Below, in pieces: positions 1 to 11,039 of a DNA stretch of 64,000 bases. The position numbers and the translations under genes were made by a program. Where the stretch lies: positions 29,833,070 through 29,897,069 of the forward strand of contig NC_080050.1 in NCBI RefSeq assembly GCF_026212465.1, read 5' to 3'. The notes under the pieces are model-generated. The model did no database searches. It was not told where the DNA came from and saw only the letters and a list, made by a program, of their open reading frames with translations. This DNA comes from Amaranthus tricolor (taxonomy: Eukaryota; Streptophyta; Magnoliopsida; Caryophyllales; Amaranthaceae). How positions within the stretch are numbered: the first letter of the stretch is position 1; each line of letters starts with the position of its first letter.

Positions 1-778
1 TCAATTGAAATAAGACTTAATTCTCATACTGTATTAAAATATATTTTTAATTAAATTATTTTTAGTTTTGTACATATCTTGATACAAATATATTGATTTG
101 TATTTTTTTTGCTTTATTAGGTCATATTGAATTAGGTTAAAATAATTTGGGTTAGTTATATTTGCCCATCTCAACTTGTTAAGGGTCGGTGTTTTATGTT
201 TTTCTTTGTTTTTCTTTTAGCTTCAATTATTTTTGATTCGTTTTTAATTTAGGGACTTTTCTATTTATTTCTTTGATTCTGTTGATAATAATGACAATAT
301 AAATAAGTGATAAATACCATATTGATTTTTAATCCTACAAATTTCAATGACTTTAATTTGGGTATTTTCCTTTACATCAATACATACATGTATTTGTATA
401 CGTACCTTATTATTTCTTTCTTTTTCTCTTTTCACTTTCAAAGTCAATCATCACATTCTGACTTTAATATGCTTTTTGTTGTGACTCGTATTAATATACA
501 GCATTAGAACATTTTAAAGATATCTTATTCTTTAATTTATTTTATGATATAACATAAAATATTGAAAATAATATAATGTATTGAAAATAATTTTATGTAT
601 TCTTACTACGTTACTTTTTACTTGCATTCATTCTAAGGCCTCAAACTATATAACTTGACAAAATAGTAAATATAAACGAACATATTAAGTAATAAATCAC
701 AATTGATCACGAATAAGAGGGATGAGTTATAGTATATGTTAAATATATTTTGATTAATTTGTTCATTTATTAATTATT
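1..778. other. AT-rich intergenic DNA
   Basis: Low-complexity AT-rich sequence. The short open frames here have no recognisable domain. I see no gene or bounded repeat. Confidence 0.6.
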
Positions 779-938
779 CTCTCCGTTTTCATATTTTTTT
801 CTCAAATAGAATTTAAAAATTTTAGTGTCAAACTTTCACTACGATTTCTAATTGACTATAAAAAAAATATATATTCATATGAAATCTTTTTAAATTCGTC
901 TCAATATTTACTTTCTAAATAAGAAAAAACAGAGTGAG
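779..938. repeat. Stowaway-like MITE remnant (about 160 bp)
   Basis: The ends are inverted: CTCTCCGTTTTC on the left against GAAAAAACAGAGTGAG on the right. This matches the CTCCCTCCGTT-type terminus of plant Stowaway elements. The interior is AT-rich and non-coding. A clean TA duplication cannot be fixed, so the borders are approximate. Confidence 0.5.
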
Positions 939-2490
939 GCAAATTCTAAATACCTCAAAGTTTGCGCATAAATGATGAGTTGTATCTGTTGGATTTGAAT
1001 GACAATAAAGATTTAAATTAAGAATTATATGATAATTTAATTTTAACGTTATAACTTTTTACACCTCCTACATACTCTATATGTGGAGTTCTACTGGTTG
1101 TAAACTTTTGCTTTGAAGTATGATAAAGAGGGGGATACAAAGGTGAGTAAATCAAGTATATTACTAAAACAAATTAAAGTGGTAATCGGTAAATTAAGTA
1201 GTTGATACAAATATTACCACTCATGTTAAACTTAATGGTCTCATTTTATTTTGCTAATAGCAAATATTAATTTAGTTCAAAACATCTCTATTAAAATTAT
1301 AAAAAATTAATACTAATAAAATTTATATTAAAAAAAATTAAATAATATATCACTTTAACTATATAATTTTTGTTTATAGATGAAGAATATGACACAAATT
1401 AAAAATACTTAATAAATAATATTTTTTTAAAAAATGCGACTATTAGGCGGAACAAAATAGCTAAGTATTGTCCTAAGTATTGATAGTCACTTCGAGAACC
1501 AAAAGCATACCAAAACTCTCTAACATGTTTAAGAAATTATCATTTATGATAAAAGATCGTTCATAATTATAAGGATGTTGTAGTATGCAAAGTACAAAAC
1601 TCACGTTAATTTTATTGTTCAATAAACTTAATTTAGGTCGCGACAACAATGATATGATAAGATTGGAAGGACTTAAAGGAGAATTATATGTTTTGTTGTT
1701 TTAACATATTTATATGTTTCAGGACCTATTTAAATGGTAATGCGTTGAAATTAATTCTGTAAAGAAATAAGATTATTTGGAAGGAGTAAACATAACTATT
1801 AAATTAGTCAAGAGATTTTCCTGCTAAAAATACACTAAATTTTCATTACCATTTTCATCATTTAATATCAATAAACAAATATACCATAAATATAATGCAA
1901 AGTTTATGATTAGAATGCTATTGTTTATTGAGTTGAGGTTTTGTATTAAAGCAAGTTTTGGAGTAAAACCTATTAGTATTCCATAATTAATACTATCTCC
2001 CTTTTATTTTGAAGGTTTTGTTTTAGAATATTCCATTGACCTAGCTCTACTAGGATCGACAAGCGGTTTCATTATAATTTCTTTATAATATGCATCTATT
2101 CAAGATCTAAGGCTTTAACATCTCCTCAAGCTATAATGTACTTATCAGGGCATGCATGCTTAGTGTATAATGTGTTTACATTTATAAATTATAGTGGTTT
2201 TTGATTAAGACTTGGCAATATTTTAATGGGTTGCCTTGGCAACCCAAGCACCTTATTGGTTCGCCCCTAGGAGTAGTAAGGGAAAAGTAGAAAAAAAGTG
2301 ATAATTTAATGATAATTGTGTAAATAGTTAAATGTTATGAACGCCTAAATATGACAAAAAGGTTACTAATTAAGAAAATATGATATACGTTGTGAGGAAT
2401 TAGGACATTTGTTTGATCACAATAGTAGGAAGTGATTAACTTAGTTTTTATAATACATGTCTATTTGACAAATGAGTGTTGATTGGTTTT
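939..2490. other. AT-rich intergenic DNA
   Basis: No coding signal. The only local structure noted is a short hairpin near 2229-2250 (GGGTTGCC-TTGGCAACCC). Confidence 0.5.
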
Positions 2491-2494
2491 ACCA

Positions 2495-2790
2495 CCTGAA
2501 ACTAGAAATATTAGCTTTTGACATCTGTTAAGCTAGATACTCAAGCAAATTATTGTGGATATATCTAGTAAAAAATAATTTTTGGTTGTTATTAGAAAAA
2601 ACATAGGTCAAAAAGACAAAAACCAATAAAAAATTATTTACGATATTTTTTGGTTTTGGGTCAAAGCAGTTTTTAGTTGACTTAAAACTCATTGATCAAA
2701 CATTTTTTAAAGTTTTTTTTAATGAAAAACCCAAAAGCTAAAAGCACACGTATGTAAAAGCGAAAAAAGCCAATTGTCAAATACTCTTAG
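2495..2790. repeat. MITE remnant, TGTTTG-family
   Basis: AT-rich block ending in CCAATTGTCAAATACTC. It resembles 42490-42825, which ends CCAATTGTCAAACATC, and 50885-51230, which ends CATTTGTCAAACATAC. Ends of this form occur in small hAT or PIF-type MITEs. No TSD was found, so both class and borders are tentative. Confidence 0.35.
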
Positions 2791-2792
2791 GG

Positions 2793-3163
2793 CTTGCTTG
2801 GATTGAGTTAAATATTTAATGGAGTAAAAAAAATTCAAACTAATGAAACAAAAGTAAGTATAGGTGCATATAAACTAGTTGACACAGTTGTGAAAGAGGT
2901 TGAATGAGAGTAAACTAAAAAAGATGAATGTAAAAAAAAGATAATTTCCTTCATACGGAGAAAAATAAGTAGCTCTCTACCCTCCTCTAGGTTAAATTTT
3001 ACAACTATATGCTATTCTATCTTTTTTTTTTCATTACTTTACAACCAGTTAATTCACTTTTCCAATAATAAAATTTCTATTAGTTTTTTTTATCTAACTA
3101 CATTTATTTATCTTTTACTTTTATTCTCACTTTAAATATTTACCATTAATTCAAATACTCAAA
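2793..3163. repeat. Inverted-repeat MITE candidate (about 370 bp)
   Basis: The left end (GCTTGGATTGAGTTAAATATTTAATGG) is mirrored at about 3127-3163, where ATATTTACCATTAATTCAAATAC reads as its diverged reverse complement. The interior is non-coding. The autonomous class is not determined. Confidence 0.4.
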
Positions 3164-3169
3164 AAAAAG

Positions 3170-6105
3170 TAAATAAAAAAGTGGTGAGGGAACAGTATAA
3201 GGGGTCAAGTATTTTGTTGCGTATAAGCATAATTATTAGAAAGGAATTTTAGAATGGCCGTTAAATTATAATTGAAGGGGACAGCAAATAAATAATGCAG
3301 CAAAGGGTGGGCCTTCTTCAATCAATATAAAATATTGAATGCACCAAAATTAAAGGTCTATATATACACTAGATTTTTGATTAGGTGCATTTATTATTTT
3401 ATTAACCCAAGTTTTTTTTTTATTATTATTATGATTAGTGAGAATCAATTTTAAAATTCTCATTTGAAAAAATATTTTAATATTTTCTTTAACTGAAATA
3501 ATAGTCAATTTGAATTACCTAATACATGTATTATCCGGTATCCCTACTTTATTTTTATTTGATTGTTTTGAAGGGTATATCTTTCACGATTTAAGATATC
3601 CCTTCTAATTTTACGTGCCCAAAAAAAAGATTGTGCAACCATAAGTGGAGAGCCAAAGGTTTAACTTTTGTATTTTTTTGATTTTTAATTTCTGGTTGAA
3701 TATTTTTTTATAATACTCTCTTTTTTTTTCAATGATATTACCATTTGTCATTTGATTGTATCGTTTTATTTGTTATTTACTTATAAAATTTTTTATTTCT
3801 ATTTAAAATTATTTTAACATTTTTATATTTTTTATAGTCTCCATATATTTTCACTAACTTTGTTTTAGTATTTTTTAATACTTGTAGTCCCTACTTTTAC
3901 TTTATTAACTTTATTATTGAATAAAAATAACATATTCACCATATATCTAAAATATTTAGTTTTGTTTTAATTCTCGTTAAAATTTCTTATAAAACAACAA
4001 TAAAAAACGAACAGCCTAACTTTTTTAGTTTAGGCTTTACTAATAGATAATCGATGATAATTTTCTATTATCATGATAATCATGCTGCATATATCAAACC
4101 CTTTATTTTTATCTTGATGAAAGTTTAGGTATCACTTAATACCTAAAAGTATTTGGTAATGAAATATCCTTATCAATCGATAGAGAATATTTACTTGTAA
4201 TAGCTAAAATTTAGTATTACACTATGCTTTTTACTCCTACTTACTTCTATTCTAATTAAATATTTTATTTATTTTTTAAATTTATTTTCAATTTGTAAGT
4301 TAAAATATTGTCAAGTAGGATCTTATTTAATTCGTTTCAATATTAATGTTACTAATGTCAAAATTTTATAATTTTTAAACAAACACAATTAGATATTAGC
4401 ATTAAAACAGTGCATCAGTAAGTGTACAAAATCAAATAGAACATTATAGATGTTAGATGATGATTTAACAATTTAGATCTATAAATTTTATTCGGTAAAA
4501 ATAGCAATTCTAGTAGTTTTTAAAATATAATTTAGTAAGAACAAATAGAATATACTCTTTAAATCTACTTTTAGATTTTTAGAACCTGTGAATTACAACA
4601 TTTTGAAAAAATATACTTGGACCACTAAACGTCACCTCTAAAGCTATATTATCGAACAATAATATTTTTAAAAAAAGTGTATCGACTTTATTAAACCACT
4701 AATAACTATTTAATTTTCTATGTTGAACTGAACGGGAAAAATAGGGTTTATGTTAGGTCTAATAATCCAACCAAGGTTTTTACCTCTAACCTGAAGGCGG
4801 GAGTTGAGGCTTCAAATTCCATTTGAAACTTGTAGGTGATCAAGAGAATAATTGATTTTTAAGGGCATTGGGTATTAAAACTAGGTCAATTTTGACCAAA
4901 ATCAAGGGATATATATTCGAGATTGCCTATTATTCTACATTGGTGTGAATTATTTTTTTAAAAATTACATTTATATTATTGTATATAAGTATAGTATAAA
5001 AGAATGACAATTCAATTGGTTATTTACCTTTTGTTCTACGTACAATGAAGAAATTAAGTATCTACCAAAAAATCAAAGATGTTTCATCGGTCTTTTTGTT
5101 GTATTTGAACTTTAATTGATCTATTCATGTCTAATGTTTAACAAAAAAACCTTTGACCAAGTGTTGTTATTGTTGTAAACATGTCAATTTTTACTTGATG
5201 CAAAATTGAGTTTGAATTCCGTAGAAAATTAGTGAATTAAAAATTAGATGACTTGAAATCGACCTAATCTGAAAAACCAAAAAAATAGATTAAATTTGAC
5301 TGTTTTGATTCAAGATTTTCAGTTCCACATTAACATTTTTAGTCTTAATTCACTATATTTTTAGTAATTTTTTAGAAATATTAATTCAGTTTTTCTTTAT
5401 TTCAGTCCCGAAATAAATTTATTGGAGGTCGAGCCAAACCCAACCTAAACTCGACACGACCATAATTGATCTAACATGAAAATAACCTGATCTGAAAATT
5501 AAACTAACTCGAAACCCGACCATTTTGACATATATAGTGTAGTATTTGTGTTTATGTCTATTTGCAAAGGTAAAAGCTAGTCAATGCTTCCGGAGGAGTA
5601 TATTATTTATAGGAAATATAGTATTTTTTAAAGAGTTTATGATGAAATAAAAAAATAAAAATAAAATAATAGATTTTAATGTGTGCTATGATAATAAATT
5701 CCATATTCAATAGGATAAAAATATACATTAGTTATCAAATTTACATATTGAAAGATGTGCAAGTACAAAATTTACAGTAAAATTATGGAAAAAGTATCAA
5801 AAGATAAATGGATCATGCTTTCAAAAACCACACAAGCTCACGCTTCTTCTTTACTCAAGTTTCTTCGTCTCAAGCCCTAATCATCTGGTTCCTAGTACCT
5901 CCTTACCTATTTGATGTTTCCTTTTTCCATTTTAGACAATTCTATTTATTGTTTTTCTAAATAATCTTTTTATCTATATTATATTTTTTGGCATAATTAA
6001 CCTTAGTCATTTTAACTTTAATAGAAGTATATGTTAATATTTATGATCCCTAAATATTTTCCACTAACATTATTTTAAAAGTTTTATATGTTTATGGTCC
6101 CACAT
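3170..6105. other. Intergenic DNA with decayed repeats
   Basis: No gene. At about 4225-4445 there is a Stowaway-like segment sharing a GTCAAGTAGGATCTTATTT motif with 51615-51880. At about 5163-5530, short CCCGACC/CCGAACC-type words and outward-facing ATGTCAA/TTGACAT ends suggest a decayed hAT MITE, but no TSD matches. Confidence 0.4.
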
Positions 6106-6402
6106 TGTAAAAAAAACCACTCAACCAAAAGCAAGCTGATGGTTGAGGGCACCAAAATGTTATATACTTTACACGACCCCGCAGATGAGAGCCCTTTGAA
6201 GGATTAGTAATGTGGATGTAGCATAAACCGGCCTTCTCATGCCTGATGATGGATATTTCTTATTTAAATGAGGGGTGATTGATATTCAAACTTGTGACCT
6301 CTTGTCACGCTGAATTCTAATACCATTTCAAGGAACCAATTAAACCCAAAAGCTTAATCTGATAGTTAAGATCTCATGATATATTATATATTATAATACA
6401 CA
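6106..6402 (-). mobile_element. Degenerate TRIM retrotransposon
   Basis: This is a diverged relative of the TRIM at 15153-15421. A left terminal repeat (CACTCAACCAAAAGC..GCTGATGGTTGAGG..) and a right one (CAAGGAACCAATTAAACCC..AAGCTTAATCTGAT..) flank a short centre. On the minus strand the right repeat is followed by a primer-binding-like TGGTATTAGAA. The repeats have diverged from each other, so the insertion is older. Confidence 0.65.
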
Positions 6403-6728
6403 TGTTTTTCACAAACTAAGTTTTAAAATTTTTTAATGTTTGTGTTTATCTATTTTGTAATGTTTTATGATCCCAATTTTACTATTAACTTTATTATTTA
6501 ACAAAATATTTTCTGTCATCTAAAAAATTTAACTTTTTTTAGTTCCCATAAAAATGCTATATGAGAATATCATATATGAACAAATGGAATAGTTAAAATT
6601 AGCATATGACATGGGCATTTTGGGCGAATCAAAAACAATACGTGTTAAACCAACTAAATTGTGATTCTTTTGCCAAATATCATTACACAATTTAATATTA
6701 ATTAAAATTTTAATTAAATGACTCAAAA

Positions 6729-6745
6729 CATAATCTAATTACATC
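6729..6745. repeat. 17-bp target-site duplication (3' side of RTE LINE)
   Basis: CATAATCTAATTACATC, identical to 8267-8283 on the other side of the LINE. Confidence 0.9.
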
Positions 6746-8266
6746 ATCATCATCAAACCCAGTGTATTCAGCTCATAGAAAACTATGATTAGGGTCTGGG
6801 GAAGAAAGAATGATAGCAGCTCATACCCACAGAGGAGAGTGTGGTCAAAGAGTCTCTCGGCTCGAGAAAAGTCTTTAAAAGAGAGAAAAACCTGCAACTT
6901 ACAAATAGAATAAATAAAATACGTACAAATAACTAAAAATAAAGATAAAAGTAATGAAGGACGTAAAGAGCAATAATTAAGGCAATAAACAATAACAAAT
7001 GATGGGTAAACGGGACGGGTTTAGTAATCTAAGACGTGGATAAGGCGCCGCCAACTGCCCCTATCCCTGGTCAGGTCTTGGAGAGGTGAAGTTCATGCAT
7101 GTCAACTTTAATATGTTCCTCCCACGTTCTCCTAGGTCTTCCTCGACTTCTCTTGCCCTTCACTGTGATGCATTTGATCCTTCTTACTAGGGCGTCATGT
7201 GTCTTTATCTGTACATGCCCAAACCATCTCAACCTGTTCTCCCATATCTTTGCGGAGTGTGGTGCAACCCTTAATTTTTCCCTGAACTTCTGGTTTCTTA
7301 TCCTATCCATTATAGTATTACCACACATCCACTTCAGCATACGCATTTTTGTTACATCCATTCTCTGTTCGATAACCTTCTTTATGGGCCAACATTCTGT
7401 CTCATATAACAACGCTGACCTAATTGCAATGCGATAAAATTTACCTTTTAATCTCCTCGGGAACTTTTTATCACAAAGCACCTCGGTTGCTACTCGCCAC
7501 TTAAGCCAACCTGTTTGTATACGATTAGTAACATCTCCATCAATCTCCCCATTACTCTGAATCACCGATTCCAAATATTTAAACTTGGACGTACATGCAA
7601 TAACTTCTCTCCCTATGGTCACCTCTGACTCCCCTATCGATTCCGTCCCACTGAAATTGCATCGCAAGTATTCTATCTTCGTACGGCTTATGCGCAATCC
7701 CTTACCCTCCAAGGCTTCCCTCCACTCTTCCAATTCACTATTAGCCTCCTCCTTGATTTTTGCGACCAAAATTATATCGTTGGCGAAAAGCATGCATCAT
7801 GGTACGGTTTCCCATATTTATTTAGAGATTTCCTCCATAATGACCGTAAAAATGAAAGGACTTAGTGTTGATCCCTGATGTAGTCCCACTTTTATTGGGA
7901 AAGACTCTGTCATACCTACCGGTGTATGTATGTTAGTCACCACTCTATCATACATGTCCTGTATTACCCCAATGTACGTACCTTCGTGAAATACCTACAT
8001 TCTTGAGGCTATCCCAAACAATGCTTCGTGGTATGCTGTCGTACGCTTTCTCCAGGTCAATGAACACCAGATGCAAATCCTTCTTTCGCTCCCTATACTT
8101 TTTTATCAGTCTCCTCAAAAGATGGATTGCCTTGATGGTTGATCTTCCCGTCATGAATTCGAATTGGTTCTCTCTAATTACCGTCTCTCGTCTAATTCTT
8201 TTCTAGATCACTCTTTCCCACAGTTTTATAGTATGGCTTATGAGTTTGATCCCTCTATAGTTCCTG
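6746..8266 (-). mobile_element. 5'-truncated RTE-clade LINE (1.5 kb)
   Basis: Non-LTR retrotransposon lying on the minus strand. Its 3' end is the short TGATGATGATG tail typical of RTE elements, here as CATCATCATCA at 6746. Upstream of the tail is a 3' UTR that recurs as fragments across the window. The body encodes the C-terminal half of a reverse transcriptase. Identical 17-bp duplications flank both ends. Truncation at the 5' end by incomplete reverse transcription is normal for LINEs, and the perfect TSD suggests a fairly recent insertion. Confidence 0.92.
7071..8200 (-). pseudogene. RTE LINE reverse transcriptase fragment
   Basis: Two minus-strand frames belong to one decayed reverse transcriptase. 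8154-7948 encodes the motif region GRSTIKAIHLLRRLI..LHLVFIDLEKAYDSIPR, containing the first catalytic aspartate block. 7793-7071 begins LFANDIILVA, where the catalytic FADD motif reads FAND, so one catalytic aspartate is lost. It continues through the thumb and C-terminal region (FKYLESVIQSNGEIDGDV, RLRWFGHV, RGRPRRTW), ending near 7071. The frame is interrupted between 7793 and 7948. The endonuclease domain is missing through 5' truncation. The copy is inactive. Confidence 0.9.
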
Positions 8267-8283
8267 CATAATCTAATTACATC
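8267..8283. repeat. 17-bp target-site duplication (5' side of RTE LINE)
   Basis: CATAATCTAATTACATC, the perfect partner of 6729-6745. Confidence 0.9.
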
Positions 8284-9157
8284 GGAACCTAAATTCTCAA
8301 TTTATTGTTACTAAAATTATCAATTGTTTATTTATTTTCTAGTCAATAAAGATTACTATCAATGGGGTGATCACAGTTAGTTAGTCATCCATTTAGTTAT
8401 CAGTTTCCACGGTGGGATTTTACTTTTCTAATTTCTAGTTTTTTGGGTTAATTTTTTGTTGATTTATATTTATTTATTATATAAAGGATCCATCAAATTT
8501 TATATTTGCCACAACACATTAATATATGAACTTTTTGATTATTTTTTAAGATTTTTAGTGTAGTATTATTGAATTCACAAAACTATTATTAAAATAGTTT
8601 TATTGGCTTTTGACACATAGACTAAGAAATTGAATATAGTGAATTAAAGTAGTGCGATATTTAAAAAAAAAAGAGAATATAAAAGGTAAAAGTACTGAAA
8701 TAATATCACATAAAAAAATTAATAAATTTATTAGGAAAAATTAAAATAAAATATAAGAAAAAAAATTATGTGGAACAAAGGAATACCATCTTCGAGTCCT
8801 ATCCATTTTTTATCTGATTTAACTTGGAATTTAACTTGGATTTCCATAATCATAAAATTGATTGAAATACTTAGATGAACTAAAGAGAAATTGAGATGTT
8901 CCAAAAAAAAAATGTGTGTGTTGATGATAAATATAAATTGAGAAAATTTAATGAGACATCATTAAAAAAAAAATTAATGGTAATTCTAAATAAACAAAGG
9001 CAGTAAAGTAATAATTGCCAATTGGTATTACCCACCGTTAAATAAACTCAGAGAAAGGTGAAAAGAGCCCACATCGTCACATGTTCAATTTAGTAACAGT
9101 CTGTACTCTTATGTGTAGTTGTGTACATATATCATTATTCTTTTACTCCATCGGTAC
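8284..9157. other. AT-rich intergenic DNA
   Basis: Nothing recognisable beyond AT-rich low complexity. Confidence 0.5.
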
Positions 9158-9165
9158 GTATAAAT

Positions 9166-9833
9166 TTTGCTAGATTAGCGGGTACCCGGTTTTTGGGTGG
9201 TTGAAAAGTCGGATATTCGATTAGTCAGGTATTTTTTTAATGGTCCGTGTCTCAGTCTAATTAATACGGGTATCTGGATAATTTAGGTAGGGACATTTTA
9301 TCTGGTTTTAATTTTTAATTTTTAGGCAGATTTAATTGTGAATTATGTGGAATTTTTGAGTTTTATACTGAACTATAGTATGTGATTTTCGTCCTCTGTC
9401 AAGAATTGCTTGCGATTTCTACAAAGCCACAAAATACATTCATCAGCATCTCCTAAAGATAGTTTGTTTATTCCTACTACTTGTCTTTGCTCAACATACT
9501 CTTGTTACACACAAGATACAATGTCACAGAAAGTAATTAAAACGATTTGTGGCAAAAAATAGTACAATTATAAGTTGGTGAAGCGAGAGTTACTGTGTGG
9601 TTAGTCTTGTACCAATCATTCTTTAAAAACGCTAAAAAGTAAAAAAAATAAATAAATAAGTCGTCACTAATTGAAGTGGGTCAACCGGGTACCTGGTATG
9701 TTTAAATAAAAGCCCATGATCCAACCCGGTTAAGGCGGGTCGGGTACCCGACTCGGATTTTTCAATTTTTTAAAAAAATTTGACCCGTATCTTGCGGGTC
9801 AGCGGGTCAGATATTTTTGAACATCTCTAAGAA
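9166..9833. mobile_element. Possible hAT-type non-autonomous element (668 bp)
   Basis: Both ends carry GGGTACCCG and GCGGGTC words in opposite orientation: AGCGGGTACCCGG near 9178 and CTTGCGGGTCAGCGGGTC near 9791. The block is flanked by the 8-bp direct repeat GTATAAAT at 9158-9165 and 9834-9841, the length expected for hAT. The terminal inverted repeats are poor (TTTGCTAGATTA against TTCTTAGAGATG), so the call is tentative. Confidence 0.45.
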
Positions 9834-9841
9834 GTATAAAT

Positions 9842-10125
9842 ACTACTTCTGTTCTATAATACTCGTATCATTTAGCTTGACACATGTATTAAAAAAATAT
9901 ATTTAATTAATTGATAATAAAATATTATTGTTGTCCACTTAATTACTTTTAAATAATGACCAAAGTGTAAGAATAAATGATATATGAAGTATGAATAAGA
10001 TAGAGATTAATAAGATAATTAATTATTAAGTTATTTAATACATATATAATAAATTAGCAAATATTGTGAAATGGATAAAAAAGAAAAGCATAGCAAATAG
10101 AATTGAACGAAGGAAATATCAATGC
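9842..10125. repeat. Stowaway-like MITE (about 280 bp)
   Basis: The left end, CTACTTCTGTTCTATAATACTCGTATC, is mirrored by AGCAAATAGAATTGAACGAAGGAAAT at the right. This is the usual layout of plant Stowaway MITEs. The interior is AT-rich with no coding frame. Exact ends are uncertain by a few bases. Confidence 0.6.
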
Positions 10126-10159
10126 TTTTTAAGGAGTAAGGTAAAAAGATAAAGTATAT

Positions 10160-10572
10160 CACAAATTCTTGTGAGATGAGATCATCTCTAATTGGGCTGA
10201 CCTAAAAAGAAAAATATAGAGTAAGTTTTTTGGTGGACATAAGAATATTATAAGTAGGCACTTAGAACATTTTAAGTATTTAAGTACTTACTCGGTGGGC
10301 ATTAATTGTATTGTAAATAAACATTAAAGATATTGTAAGTAGACATTAAGGATATGGTAAGTAGGCTAGTAAGCTAGATTTCTTGATAGGCATTAAGAAT
10401 ATCGTAAGTAGGCATTTTAAGTACTTTTTCGGTGGGCATTAAGTATATTGTATGTAGACATTAAGGATAATGTAAGTATGCTTTAAGAATACAGGAAGTC
10501 GACATTAAAGTTTAATGAGCTGGGCCTGAGAAACATCTCTCAAAAAGACGGTCTCTCATGAGACCGGCTGAA
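10160..10572. repeat. Minisatellite-cored element, family B (full copy)
   Basis: The left edge is ATCACAAATTCTTGTGAGATG and the right edge contains GACGGTCTCTCATGAGACCGGCTGAAA. Between them are variable repeats of an approximately 24-bp unit, (GTAAGTAGGCATTAAGGATATT). Shorter copies occur at 46738-46966 (inverted) and 59122-59262. The shared edges with a variable core suggest one element family rather than a plain satellite. Confidence 0.65.
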
Positions 10573-10610
10573 AGTATATTATGCAAAAGTGAGACAAATG
10601 TGTGGGTATA

Positions 10611-11038
10611 ATAAAAAGAAACTAGAATAATTCATTCGTTTTATAGTTTTCCCTACAATAATTCCACCTATTGATTAACAGTGAATAATTTTAATTTTAA
10701 GGGGTATTTGCCTAGAGTAAATCCGAATAATTCGATGGCCTACTATAATAGATAATTTACCAAAAAAGTGAATTTAAAATTAATGTAAAATTAGAGAAAA
10801 CTTTTAAAAAATTATATAAAAAATTCTGAATAATAAAAAAAATTAACAATTTTTTTACATTTTTTACAACATTTTATTTTAATTTATCTTTTTTTTAAAA
10901 AATAAAACTTGCTATAGCAAGTCATTCGGTTACCGGGTTTACTCTAGGAAAATATCCCCAAATTCATGGTTAATCAATAGGAGGAATTATTATAAGAAAA
11001 TCATAAAAATGTTGAATTAGTCTAGGTAATTTTTCCAA
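10611..11038. repeat. MITE, GGAAAAATTACC family (copy 1)
   Basis: This is nearly co-linear with 22829-23276. Both contain CTATTGATTAAC, TATTTGCCTAGA, GATAATTTACCAAAAA, AATGTAAAATTAGAGAAAA and CATTCGGTTACCG, and both end GTAATTTTTCC or a variant. The outer ends are inverted relative to each other. It is non-coding. The left end of this copy has diverged. Confidence 0.6.
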
Positions 11039-11039
11039 A

